Shown here piece after piece: positions 51,337 through 59,953 of a stretch of 64,000 nucleotides of DNA. Below the pieces are notes generated by a model that saw only the letters and a list, made by a program, of their open reading frames with translations, had not been told where the DNA came from and searched no databases. This stretch comes from Rhodobacterales bacterium (GTDB lineage Bacteria > Pseudomonadota > Alphaproteobacteria > Rhizobiales > Stappiaceae). The position numbers and the translations under genes are program-made. Numbering within the stretch: the stretch's first letter is position 1; each line of letters starts with the position of its first letter. Location: assembly GCA_008107755.1 (NCBI GenBank), contig VIRH01000097.1:124001-188000 (forward strand). Direction: 5' to 3'.

Positions 51337-52209
51337 TCATTCCTCGCGGTCTGCCGCCCGGATGCAGAACCTGTCAAGCATTCTCGTCGACAGCACACGG
51401 CGGGCGACCGCCATCACCCTGGTTGGAATGGTGACATGATAGCGTTCTTTCGGACGGCGCGCCTCAACCGCATGGATGAGCCGGCTGACGACGGATTCCG
51501 GCGCCAGCTTGAACGGTCCGGGCTCGCCCGATTCCATACGCGCCCGGCGCTTGAGGTAGATCTTCTCGTGCACGGAAGCCGTCAGACCGTCCGTCCCGAT
51601 CCAGCGGTCGAAATTGTCCAGCGCATTCTGCGTAAACCTGGTGTCGATCGGCCCGGGCTCGATCAGGCTGACGTGGATGCCACTGCCAGACAGTTCCTGG
51701 CGCAACGTGTCGGAATAGGCTTCCAGGGCAAATTTGGACGCCGTGTAGGCGCCGCGATATTTCATCGCGACCAGACCAAGCACGGAAGAGCACTGGACGA
51801 TCCGGCCCGCCTTTTGTGCCCGCATTGCCGGAATGAGGTAGCGGGTCAGGTCGTGCCAGCCGAAGAAATTGGCTTCGAACAGGGAGCGCATGGCGTCGGT
51901 CGGGATATCTTCCAGCGCGCCGGGAATGGCATAGGCGCCGTTGTTGAAGACGGCATCCAGCCGACCATCCGTCCGCTCCAGAACCCATTCCGCAGCGGCC
52001 TTTATGCTGTCCGGATCCTCATAGTCGAGCCGAAAAGCCTCGAACCCCTGGTCCACAAGCCTTTCGACATCCTCGGGTTTGCGCGCCGTCGGGAACACCC
52101 GCCAGTTCCTGCCCCGCATGATATGGGCGGCCGAGGCACCAATCCCGGAAGAGCAGCCCGTTATCAGTATTGACCTGGGCGCGACAAAGCGCTCGCTATG
52201 ATCGGTCAT
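51337..52209 (-). CDS. Short-chain dehydrogenase/reductase
   Basis: A 290-residue classical SDR. The coenzyme motif TGCSSGIG is near 18-25, the structural motif is FNNGAYA (NNAG variant with Gly-Ala-Tyr), the catalytic Ser is in VQCSSVLGL, and the active pair is YTASK. The substrate loop contains PGPIDTRFTQNA. The family oxidises or reduces alcohols and ketones; the substrate is unknown. It stands alone between the 65-residue gene and the UbiH-type hydroxylase. Confidence 0.88.
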   Translation of the reverse strand: MTDHSERFVAPRSILITGCSSGIGASAAHIMRGRNWRVFPTARKPEDVERLVDQGFEAFRLDYEDPDSIKAAAEWVLERTDGRLDAVFNNGAYAIPGALEDIPTDAMRSLFEANFFGWHDLTRYLIPAMRAQKAGRIVQCSSVLGLVAMKYRGAYTASKFALEAYSDTLRQELSGSGIHVSLIEPGPIDTRFTQNALDNFDRWIGTDGLTASVHEKIYLKRRARMESGEPGPFKLAPESVVSRLIHAVEARRPKERYHVTIPTRVMAVARRVLSTRMLDRFCIRAADREE

Positions 52210-52273
52210 TCAAGACGTATCCGGCAGAATGGTAGGGTCCCCAAGTCTGGGTCTGAGTCTGTGCCAAGTCCTA

Positions 52274-53512
52274 TCAGATAGGCTCCCCGGAAAGCAATTT
52301 CGGAACCGGTCCGGCAAAGCCTGCCGCTTCCTTGATGAAATGGGTCTTGAGGCCCGGCATGCGGTCGACAAGACCAAGGCCGAAGTCGCGGGCCGCGCGC
52401 AGGATGTCGTTATCGTTGGAAAACAGCCGGTTGAGGACGTCCGTCACCACGCCCATCTGGAACGTGTCGAAGCGGCGCCAGCGCTGGTAGCGCTCCAGAA
52501 CATCCATGGCGCCGATGTCCTGGCCCAGCCTGCGGGCTTCGACCAGCACTTCCGCGAAGGCGGCAACATCCTTGAAACCGAGGTTCAGCCCCTGGCCAGC
52601 AATCGGGTGGATGCCATGGGCGGCATCGCCCACCAGCGCAAAGCGTGGCTTGACGAAATCCCGCGCCAGTTTCAGCCCCAGCGGATAGGCGCGGCGGGAT
52701 CCCTCGGACTCCAGCTTGCCCAGGTGATGACCGAAGCGCCGCTCCAGCTCCAGGTCGAAGGTGAAGTCATCCGATTTGACCAGCCGGTCCGCATCGCTCG
52801 TTCTTTCCGTCCACACCAGCGACGACCGGTTGCCCGGCAGAGGCAGGATCGCGAAGGGGCCCGAGGGCAGAAAATGCTCTTCGGCCCGCCCGTTGTGCGG
52901 CCGTTCATGCTTGACGGTGGTGACGATGCCCGACTGGCCGTAATCCCAGTCGACGGTCCTGATGCCGGCCAGATCGCGAAGCTTTGATCGCACGCCGTCG
53001 GCGGCAACCAGAAGCCGGGTCTTCAGCACCGATCCATTCTCGAGCGTCAGCTCCACGTGATCGGGAGAGGTCCGGAACGTGTCGGCAACCGCCGGCGCCT
53101 CGAAATGGACACCGAGGCTTTTGGCGGCCTTGTAGAGCGCCGGCATCATGACGCCGTTCGGCACCATATGCGCAAAGGGCTCCCCGTCGCTCGCCCCGCC
53201 GTCGAAAGTCAGGAACACCGGCCGTACGGCATCCCGCAGCTTGCTGTCGGTGACGATCATTTCGTTGATCGGCTGGGCTTCGCTCAAGAGGTTCTCCCAG
53301 AGGCCAAGCTGGACAAGCATCCGGCTTGCCGCCGCCGCGATCGCCGAGGCGCGCGGGTCCTTGTGCAACTGGTCCATCGGTTTCGGGTCGACGACGGCGC
53401 ATTTGATGTCCGCATCGCCCTGCTTCAGGGCCACCGCCAGCGAAAGCCCCACATAGCCGCCGCCCGCGATCACGACATCGTACATTTCTTCCGCGGTGCG
53501 TTTCCGTGCCAT
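52274..53512 (-). CDS. UbiH/UbiF/VisC/COQ6-family FAD-dependent hydroxylase
   Basis: A 412-residue flavoprotein monooxygenase of ubiquinone biosynthesis. The FAD-binding start is VVIAGGGYVGLSLAVALKQGD (about 12-32), the middle DG motif LLVAADGVRSKLRDLAGI (around 165-182), and the second FAD motif LVGDAAHGIHPIAGQGLNLGFKDV (about 300-323). In this family each enzyme hydroxylates one or more ring carbons of the ubiquinone precursor. Which position is hydroxylated cannot be read here. The ATG at 53512 follows GGGAGATAGAAGA. It is divergent from the thioesterase gene. Confidence 0.9.
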   Translation of the reverse strand: MARKRTAEEMYDVVIAGGGYVGLSLAVALKQGDADIKCAVVDPKPMDQLHKDPRASAIAAAASRMLVQLGLWENLLSEAQPINEMIVTDSKLRDAVRPVFLTFDGGASDGEPFAHMVPNGVMMPALYKAAKSLGVHFEAPAVADTFRTSPDHVELTLENGSVLKTRLLVAADGVRSKLRDLAGIRTVDWDYGQSGIVTTVKHERPHNGRAEEHFLPSGPFAILPLPGNRSSLVWTERTSDADRLVKSDDFTFDLELERRFGHHLGKLESEGSRRAYPLGLKLARDFVKPRFALVGDAAHGIHPIAGQGLNLGFKDVAAFAEVLVEARRLGQDIGAMDVLERYQRWRRFDTFQMGVVTDVLNRLFSNDNDILRAARDFGLGLVDRMPGLKTHFIKEAAGFAGPVPKLLSGEPI

Positions 53513-53745
53513 TCTTCTATCTCCCGGCCCCCGGTTTCCCGAAAGGCATCTTGACTTGAACGGAAGGTCCTGTCCAAGAGTGCAGGTCGCGGCCGTCTCG
53601 GTTGGCCGCCTCTCACCGTATGTAGGGCAAACCGGGGGGAAATTGAATCTCCGGTTCGGTCCCAAGTCGTTGTTTTTGTGCGGCCTGGTGCCGCAAAGCC
53701 CGCCCGCACCGGTGCGGAATGCGCCAAACACGAGGAAATTCGCCG

Positions 53746-54612
53746 ATGAACACGGCCGTAGACAAGCTGGTCCGCATCCTCGATCTGGAGACTCTGGAAC
53801 ATAATCTGTTCCGGGGCCGCAGCCCGCAGGTCGGCTGGCAGCGCGTTTTCGGCGGTCAGGTGATCGGCCAGGCCCTCGTCGCCGCCTCGCGCACCGTGGT
53901 CGAAGACCGGCACATTCACTCGCTTCACGGCTATTTCATGCGCCCGGGCGATCCGTCCGTCCCGATCATCTACGAGGTTGACCGTATCCGCGACGGCGGC
54001 AGCTTCACCACCCGGCGCGTGGTTGCGATCCAGCACGGCGAGGCGATCTTTTCCATGTCGGCGTCGTTCCAGGTGATCGAGGAGGGGCTGGAACACCAGA
54101 TCGAGATGCCGGACGTCCCGAAGCCCGACGAACTGCCGAGCGAGCAGGAGCTGAAGGAAAAATTCCTGTCGATGGCCCCCGACAACGTCAAGCAGTACTG
54201 GCAGCGGGAACGCCCGATCGAGCTGCGGCCCGTCGACCTGACCCATTATTTCAGCGACAAGGCCCTGCCGCCGCGCCAGTATCTGTGGGTGCGGGCCACC
54301 GAGACCCTGCCGGACGACGAGCGCATCCACCAGTGCGTCTTGGCCTATGCCTCAGACATGGCGCTTCTGGACACGTCGCTCTTTCCCCATGGCACGTCTG
54401 TTTTCAGCCCCAGCATCCAGGCCGCCAGCCTCGATCACGCCATGTGGTTCCACCGCCCGTTCCGCGCCGACGACTGGCTCCTCTACGCCACAGACAGCGT
54501 CTCCACCTCCGGCTCCCGCGGCATGAGCCGCGGCTCGCTCTTCACCATGGACGGCCAACTGGTGGCCTCAACCGCGCAGGAGGGGTTGATCCGGGTGCGT
54601 AAGAAAGGGTGA
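53746..54612 (+). CDS. tesB: Acyl-CoA thioesterase II
   Basis: Double-hotdog thioesterase of 288 residues that hydrolyses medium- and long-chain acyl-CoA. Signatures are NLFRGRSPQVGWQRVFGGQVIGQALVAA in the first hotdog (about 20-47), SLHGYFMRPGDPSVPIIYEVDRIRDGGSFTTRRVVA, and SLDHAMWFHRPFRADDWLLY with the catalytic Asp in the second. ATG 53746 follows GAGG. It ends just before a stretch with transposase-like remains. Confidence 0.94.
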   Translation: MNTAVDKLVRILDLETLEHNLFRGRSPQVGWQRVFGGQVIGQALVAASRTVVEDRHIHSLHGYFMRPGDPSVPIIYEVDRIRDGGSFTTRRVVAIQHGEAIFSMSASFQVIEEGLEHQIEMPDVPKPDELPSEQELKEKFLSMAPDNVKQYWQRERPIELRPVDLTHYFSDKALPPRQYLWVRATETLPDDERIHQCVLAYASDMALLDTSLFPHGTSVFSPSIQAASLDHAMWFHRPFRADDWLLYATDSVSTSGSRGMSRGSLFTMDGQLVASTAQEGLIRVRKKG

Positions 54613-54670
54613 TTTTCAAGAGGTGCGCAATGACTACCGGGCACGCGCCAGGCGGTCATCGGCAGGCCTT

Positions 54671-54790
54671 TCAGCCTGATCTGCAAACCTGCCGTTTGCC
54701 CGTATAAAACGTCCGCGTCCGGTACTTCATGATCAACACTCCATCTTTCCAAAAAGATTAAAGTGTTGCGTCGACCCGTTGAAACCGCAG
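54671..54790 (-). mobile_element. Remnant of an IS30-type insertion sequence end
   Basis: On the minus strand, ATG 54730 begins MKYRTRTFYT, which resembles the start of IS30-family transposases as I remember them, but the frame stops after 19 codons (TGA at 54671). About 30 bases before it, CGGTTTCAACGGGTCGACGC and the following AACACTT (54761-54790) look like an IS terminal repeat. The remnant lies between tesB and a hydrolase-SDR-AraC module that may have arrived by transfer. Identity rests on memory of the family, not on a search. Confidence 0.5.
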
Positions 54791-54816
54791 GACGAAGCTG
54801 CCGTTGAAATTCATCC

Positions 54817-55755
54817 CTATTTTGGAATTATTTCCGCAATGGACGCAGCGCTTTCTTTGAGTGCGGACTGGCTTTGTATCCAGCCCGCGGGCTCTATCGC
54901 AAACGTGCTTCTCAACCAGGCCAGTGTCAGCCGCCGCGTAACCTCCAGTGCGTCGGGGTTTTCTGTTTCGGTTTCGCGCGCGTCCCACCCCGCGACACCG
55001 CCCAATCCGTGGCCGACGCCGTTGATCATCAGAAGGGCATCGGCCCCGGGGGCGTCATGGAAGGGATCGGCGTGCCATTCTGGGCCGCGGGGCGTGAAGT
55101 GGGGGTCATCTTCTGCACCGCAAACCACGAGCGTCGGGGTGCTGATACCGCTGAAATCGACGTCGAAAAACGGAAAGCGCGCGGCGTTTTCGGGGGTCAG
55201 GTCCGCGCCGCCACGGCCCGGAGCCGCCAGCAGGATACCGGCACCGATGCGCGGGTCGGAAAAGTCCTCTCCCTGCAAACGCGCGCCGAGCAGCAGGCTG
55301 CAGGTGAACCCGCCAAAGGAATGCCCCGCGACCGCAATCCGGTCATGGTCCAGCCGCCCGGCCGCAGCGGGTGCTTGTCGCTCGACCTCGGCCCACTGGT
55401 CGAGGATGGCGCGCATTTCCGCAACCCTCTCGCGCCAGAAGAACGGCCCACCTGGCAGATCGGGGTCTAGCCCACCGACGCGCGAGCTGGCCTGGGTCGG
55501 CTGGATGACGGCCACCCCCCGTTCGGCCCAGAACTGCGCAAGTGGGGCGTAGCCGTCCTTGGAGGGGAGGTAGTTCGAGGGGCCGAAGCCATGCGATAGA
55601 ATTACGATTGGTAAATTCTTCCCCTCGACCGGCGCCGTAAGGCGTAGCTCAAGCGGTTGCCGTCCCTCCATTGACAGCGTGATCGGTGTGTAGGCCACGG
55701 TGAGTTGCGGGTCCGGTGTGGGCAGGGCGCGAGACGCATTGATCAAACGGTTCAT
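54817..55755 (-). CDS. Alpha/beta hydrolase (PAF-acetylhydrolase or dienelactone-hydrolase-like)
   Basis: A 312-residue alpha/beta hydrolase. The oxyanion segment is VILSHGFGPSNY, the nucleophile elbow AGHSFGGFT (Ser in GHSFG), the acid in VVCGAEDDPHF and the His in INGVGHGLGG. No signal peptide is present. It is the second gene of a two-gene unit with the SDR (65 bases apart), transcribed away from an AraC regulator. Substrate unknown; such hydrolase-SDR-AraC sets are common mobile detoxification modules. Confidence 0.87.
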   Translation of the reverse strand: MNRLINASRALPTPDPQLTVAYTPITLSMEGRQPLELRLTAPVEGKNLPIVILSHGFGPSNYLPSKDGYAPLAQFWAERGVAVIQPTQASSRVGGLDPDLPGGPFFWRERVAEMRAILDQWAEVERQAPAAAGRLDHDRIAVAGHSFGGFTCSLLLGARLQGEDFSDPRIGAGILLAAPGRGGADLTPENAARFPFFDVDFSGISTPTLVVCGAEDDPHFTPRGPEWHADPFHDAPGADALLMINGVGHGLGGVAGWDARETETENPDALEVTRRLTLAWLRSTFAIEPAGWIQSQSALKESAASIAEIIPK

Positions 55756-55820
55756 TAGTGCGTTTCCTTATAGCGGGACGAGAAAGTGGTTTTGCCGCGA
55801 CGCGAGGGACTTCCTGTGGA

Positions 55821-56579
55821 TCACTCCAAGGGAATGCCTTCTTCGCGAAACCATGTTTCTGCGTCCGCGCCTGCGGGCAGCTTCATCGGCGCCGTCTCGT
55901 CCGTGACGGCGCGCCAGACGGCCTGCGCGACATCGCTCATCTCGGTTTTTTCGGTCACGGATTGGAGGCTTTGGAAATAGGCCTGAACGAAAGGACCGTA
56001 GGCTTCGGGGACATCCATGCCCATCCGCGCGACCGCATTTTTCCCAAACGACGTTGTCTTTGCGCTGCCTGGCAACACCAATCTGGCACGAATACCGAAT
56101 TCAGCTGCTTCCAGCGCAAAGCTCTCGGTGAAGGCATTCAGCGCTGCCTTGCTGGCAGTGTAGATCGACAAAGCGGGAAGTGGGCGCAGGGTGACGCTGG
56201 AGCTGATATTGACGATGACACCATTCTTTTGCTCACGCATCGCTGGCATCACGGCGCGGGTCATTGCAATAGCGCCCAGCACGTTGGTTTCGAACAGCTC
56301 GCGGGCCCGCCCGATCTCCGCACCTTCCAGCACGTTAAGCATGCCGACACCGGCGTTGTTCACCAGCGCGTCGATCTGACCTGCGTTTGCAATCGCGCTG
56401 GTGATGCTTTCAGGATCGGTGACATCCAGAGGAAGCACACGAAGCCGGTCGGAGGCGGGCAGTCCTTCGGCGGAGTAAGTGCGCATCGTGGCGATGACAT
56501 CCCAACCCTGATTGAGGAACTGCGCGGCGATGGCCTGGCCGAACCCGGAGGAACAACCGGTGATGAGAATACGGGGCAT
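55821..56579 (-). CDS. Short-chain dehydrogenase/reductase
   Basis: A 252-residue classical SDR: TGCSSGFGQAIA near 7-18, LVNNAGVGMLNVLEG, catalytic Ser in VNISSSVTL and YTASK. The ATG follows AAGGAGATC, a very strong ribosome site. It is divergent from the AraC regulator with 98 bases between starts, and likely controlled by it. Only loosely like the SDR at 51.3 kb, so not a recent copy of it. Substrate unknown. Confidence 0.9.
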   Translation of the reverse strand: MPRILITGCSSGFGQAIAAQFLNQGWDVIATMRTYSAEGLPASDRLRVLPLDVTDPESITSAIANAGQIDALVNNAGVGMLNVLEGAEIGRARELFETNVLGAIAMTRAVMPAMREQKNGVIVNISSSVTLRPLPALSIYTASKAALNAFTESFALEAAEFGIRARLVLPGSAKTTSFGKNAVARMGMDVPEAYGPFVQAYFQSLQSVTEKTEMSDVAQAVWRAVTDETAPMKLPAGADAETWFREEGIPLE

Positions 56580-56677
56580 TTCGGATCTCCTTGTCTGCTT
56601 TGATAAGGAGATAGACGGCTGGCTCCGGTCATTCTATATTCAGAAGTCCGCAATCATCCATCAAGCGTCCAGAATCC

Positions 56678-57589
56678 ATGCTCGACACCCCGTCAGATCC
56701 TCTTTCCAGCGTCGTGACCTTGCTCAAGCCTGCCGTCTCCATCTCCAAGATGGTCGAGGCTGGCGGCCAGTGGATGGTGGAGCGTCACGACATGGCCAGC
56801 CCCTTCTACTGCGCGATGGTCGAGGGGCGGTGCCGGTTGCACGTCACCGGGGGCGATCAGGTCACGCTTTCGGCCGGAGATTTCATCCTGATTCCGCAGC
56901 TCCAGAGCTTTACCATGTCCAGCGAGGTCCCGCCGCCCGCGCATGTGCCACGCATGCCGCTGGAAACTGGCCCTGGGCGTTTCCGACTAGGCGTGCCTCA
57001 GGCCCCAGTCGATGTCCGCGCGCTCGTCGGGCATTGTCGCTTTGATACACCAGCCAGCGACCTGCTTGTGTCCCTGCTGCCCGAGATGATCCATGTCTCG
57101 GGGCAAAGCCGCCTGACGGCCTTGGTGCCGGTGATCCACGAGGAAACCCGCGCCGACCGTCCGGGGCGCGGGATGATCCTGGAGCGGTTGCTGGAGGTCC
57201 TGCTGATCGAAGCCCTGCGCTCTGATCAGGCGACGACCCTGCCTCCAGGGCTGCTGCGCGGCCTGTCGGATCCGCAGCTGTCCGGTGCATTGCAACGTAT
57301 CCACACCGCGACGGGCGGCCCCCTTTCCGTTTCACAAATGGCGAAGGCGGCGGGCATGTCGCGCTCCGGCTTTTTCGAGCGGTTCCGCAGGCAGGTTGGC
57401 CGCGCGCCAATGGAATACGCGACCGACTGGCGCATGGCCGTCGCCAAGACATTGCTACGGCAAGGCGGGCTGACCAATACCGAGATCGCCCTGAAGGTTG
57501 GTTACGGGTCCGCCAGCGCCTTCGGGCTGGCCTTTGTCCGTCACGAGGGCCTGTCGCCCGGGGCGTTTGCGAACAAGGGCAGTAGTTAA
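56678..57589 (+). CDS. AraC-family transcriptional regulator
   Basis: A 303-residue regulator with an N-terminal cupin effector domain (about 20-190; PFYCAMVEGRCRLHV and GDFILIPQLQSF) and a C-terminal AraC DNA-binding domain of two helix-turn-helices (about 200-295): PLSVSQMAKAAGMSRSGFFERFRRQVGRAPMEY and NTEIALKVGYGSASAFGLAFVRHEGLSPGAF. This is the branch with a CupinD-type N-terminal domain often beside SDR or oxidoreductase genes. It probably activates the divergent SDR-hydrolase pair. The 213 bases after it show no gene. Confidence 0.92.
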   Translation: MLDTPSDPLSSVVTLLKPAVSISKMVEAGGQWMVERHDMASPFYCAMVEGRCRLHVTGGDQVTLSAGDFILIPQLQSFTMSSEVPPPAHVPRMPLETGPGRFRLGVPQAPVDVRALVGHCRFDTPASDLLVSLLPEMIHVSGQSRLTALVPVIHEETRADRPGRGMILERLLEVLLIEALRSDQATTLPPGLLRGLSDPQLSGALQRIHTATGGPLSVSQMAKAAGMSRSGFFERFRRQVGRAPMEYATDWRMAVAKTLLRQGGLTNTEIALKVGYGSASAFGLAFVRHEGLSPGAFANKGSS

Positions 57590-57802
57590 GCTGGATACGG
57601 CCCCCGACGTCTGTCACCAATCCTTAGGCAATGTCGAATTTGGGCTCATTTCGGGCATTCGCGGCACCGAGCACCAACGACGGCAATGGGCCGAAACCTA
57701 CCCCAGAAACAATCCTGACGAATGTATGCTCTTGGTGATCAACTCCAAGCCCCCAGAACCTCTCCCGGCTTCAAACCAGCGCTTCGCTAACGATGCGCGC
57801 CC

Positions 57803-59029
57803 CTAAACCGGGCTGGTAAACCCTGAAACCGCCAGCGGGTTTTCCGTCAGGGCCTGATGGTCGGGCGTGTCGGGCAGGAGGGCGCCGGAGAAGGCTTCGA
57901 ACATCTTGCGTACGAAACCTTCCGGCAGGTCCTTGGTGATGAACACCATGCGGGTGCGGTGGTCGGCGTCGGGCCAGGCCTCCAGCGTCGCGGGGGGATG
58001 GAAGACGTGCTGGACGCCGTGGATCACCACCGGGCGGTCCGGATCTTCCGCGATCTGGACGATGCCCTTGACCCGCAGCAGCTTCGGCCCGTGGGCGGAG
58101 CGCAGGAGGTCGAGGAACATTTCCAGCGCCGACGCCGGCACCGGGCGGTCCGTTGACAGGGTGAAGGCGCGGATGGCGTCGTTGTGGCGGTTGACGTCAT
58201 GGACATGCGCCGACCCGTGGGCGTGGTCATGCTCATGGCCGTGATGGTGGTGACCGTCGCCATGGTGATGGTGGTCATGATCGTGGCCGTGCGCCTTGCC
58301 CTCATAGGCTTCGGCGTTGAGCCAGGCGGCGACGTCCGGGATCTTGCTGTCCGGATTGTAGAGCCCGGCATTGAACAGCCGCGCAGCGGTGGCTTCACCG
58401 GCCTGCGCGTCAAGCCGCTGCGCACCCGGATTGAGATGCACCAGCCGCTGCCCCAACGCCTGGAAGTCCGCTTTCTGGGCGTCCGTTTCAAGAAGATCGG
58501 TCTTGGTGAAGACAAGCCGGTCCGCCACGGCAGCCTGCTTGCGGGCTTCCTCGTGCTCTTCCAGCGTCGACAGGCCGTTGACCGCGTCGACCAGGGTGAC
58601 GACGCTGTCCAGCCGGTAGCGCATCACCAGATAGGGATGCAGCATGACCGTGTGGAGGATCGGTGCGGGATCGGCAAGGCCCGTCGTTTCGATGACAACC
58701 CGCTTCAGCCGTTCGGTGCGGCCGTTGTCGAGGCTGCGCAGCAGGTTCTCCAGCGTGGTGACCAGATCTCCGCGAATGGTGCAGCACAGGCACCCGGAGG
58801 CGAGCTCCACGATGCCGTCGCCCGCCTGGTCGACGAACAGGTGGTCGAGGCCGATCTCGCCGAATTCGTTGATGATGACGGCGGTATCCGCCATCGACGG
58901 GTCGTTCAGAATGCGGTTGAGCAGGGTGGTCTTGCCCGACCCGAGGAAACCGGTCAGGACCGAAAGGGGAATGGGCGGCTTCGGGCCCTTCCGGCGCGGC
59001 TCCGCAGCGGAATTTTCGGAAGCATCCAT
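57803..59029 (-). CDS. CobW/ZNG1-family GTPase with His-rich tract
   Basis: G3E-family GTPase and metallochaperone, 408 residues. Walker A TGFLGSGKTT is near 25-34, the metal site CLCC lies in LASGCLCCTIRGD, and there are ETTGLADP and TKTDLL (guanine recognition, NKxD-like). A His/Asp-rich tract (about 255-288, many HDH and HHHH runs) can bind metals. The C-terminal CobW domain ends HRTRMVFITKDLP. Such proteins deliver zinc or another metal to a client enzyme or assist cobalamin synthesis. ATG 59029 follows GGAG. No zinc-uptake neighbours or Zur box are visible. Confidence 0.9.
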   Translation of the reverse strand: MDASENSAAEPRRKGPKPPIPLSVLTGFLGSGKTTLLNRILNDPSMADTAVIINEFGEIGLDHLFVDQAGDGIVELASGCLCCTIRGDLVTTLENLLRSLDNGRTERLKRVVIETTGLADPAPILHTVMLHPYLVMRYRLDSVVTLVDAVNGLSTLEEHEEARKQAAVADRLVFTKTDLLETDAQKADFQALGQRLVHLNPGAQRLDAQAGEATAARLFNAGLYNPDSKIPDVAAWLNAEAYEGKAHGHDHDHHHHGDGHHHHGHEHDHAHGSAHVHDVNRHNDAIRAFTLSTDRPVPASALEMFLDLLRSAHGPKLLRVKGIVQIAEDPDRPVVIHGVQHVFHPPATLEAWPDADHRTRMVFITKDLPEGFVRKMFEAFSGALLPDTPDHQALTENPLAVSGFTSPV

Positions 59030-59259
59030 GGCGCCTGTCTCCAGAATATGCGGCAGCTCCCGCCGGTCATGCGACCCGCGCTGCGGCGCAGAAGCGTCCG
59101 CGGCCGCGCATCCGGTGCATGTCATCGGCAGAAAGGTGCCCGGCGGCCGGTCGTGGCCGTCAGAGTGATCCGTTCCCGTCTTCCGATGCGGCGCACCGGA
59201 AGGACAGGCTGGTCTATCATCATTTTCGGGAGAGGGTCAAAAATCCTGCATCGGCCGGG

Positions 59260-59565
59260 TCAGCCGGCGATCAGCACCGTCTGCTCTTCGCTGCTTTCGT
59301 CGGTCGCCGACGTCGTGTCGTCCGTGGCCGAAAATTCAACGGGCGTCAGATCCTGAACGATGTCGGCATCGTCCTCATCAAGATCCGCATCCTCGTCGAA
59401 ATCGCTCTCATCGGTGTCGACGACGAGCCTGACGGCTTCAGCGGCCTTTCGCAAGGTGGCGATGACTTCGTCGATCGAAACCCCTTCCTCCAGCTGATTG
59501 GCGGAAAGTTCCGCGAGCCCGGCGAGGGCCCGGATGGTGGCGGTGGATCTCGGTTCCATCATCAT
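59260..59565 (-). CDS. Small acidic protein of unknown function
   Basis: A 101-residue protein with no recognised domain. The N-terminus (STATIRALAGLAELSANQLEEGVSIDEVIATLRKAAEAVRLV) is helical. From about residue 53 it is strongly acidic (ESDFDEDADLDEDDADIV), ending in a Ser/Thr/Glu-rich tail. Three ATGs in a row (59559-59565) precede MEPRS; the first has GAGAG upstream. Antisense frames are poorer. It is 230 bases upstream of the CobW gene on the same strand. I can assign no function. Confidence 0.55.
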   Translation of the reverse strand: MMMEPRSTATIRALAGLAELSANQLEEGVSIDEVIATLRKAAEAVRLVVDTDESDFDEDADLDEDDADIVQDLTPVEFSATDDTTSATDESSEEQTVLIAG

Positions 59566-59953
59566 GCGATCTCTCGATCTTTCCGTTGTCGGCACCTTCT
59601 GTGCCGGAAAGAAGTCAAAGGCGTCTCGGCTTCGACCGATGGCGTCCCTACACGAAGCAAATGCTTACTTCAGTCTTAAGGATTAGCGTAAATAAAGTGT
59701 TAACTGAATTTCAGAGAAAAAGAGAAAAACTCGAAATTGTTCGTAGTGCGCAGATCGCCGCCCATGATGTGGATTTCATGGCCGCAGCTTGGTCAGGTCG
59801 AGTTGGCACCCCGAAGCCTCCCCGTCACAAGAGGCCTTTCGCCGCCGCTCAAGCGCGGAAAACCGCGCCTTCCGGACAGAGGTCGTCACGAAACGGCGCG
59901 CCAAGAAAGAGGAAAGTGTTCCGGCCGAAAATTACTGCGACGCGAGAAAGGCG
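59566..59953. other. Intergenic region without a convincing gene
   Basis: 388 bases between the acidic-protein gene and the end of the D,D-carboxypeptidase gene. A small GCGCGG-AAAA-CCGCGC hairpin (59853-59868) lies about 85 bases past the carboxypeptidase stop and may end that transcript. AT-rich sequence around 59690-59725 contains separate TTAA words but not at the CtrA spacing. A plus-strand frame across the region has basic, low-quality sequence and runs antisense into the carboxypeptidase, so I do not call it. Confidence 0.5.

Noticed and set aside
59690..59725. Possible CtrA box in TTAA-rich DNA
   Set aside because: The TTAA words are not seven bases apart; only CGTA is found at that position.
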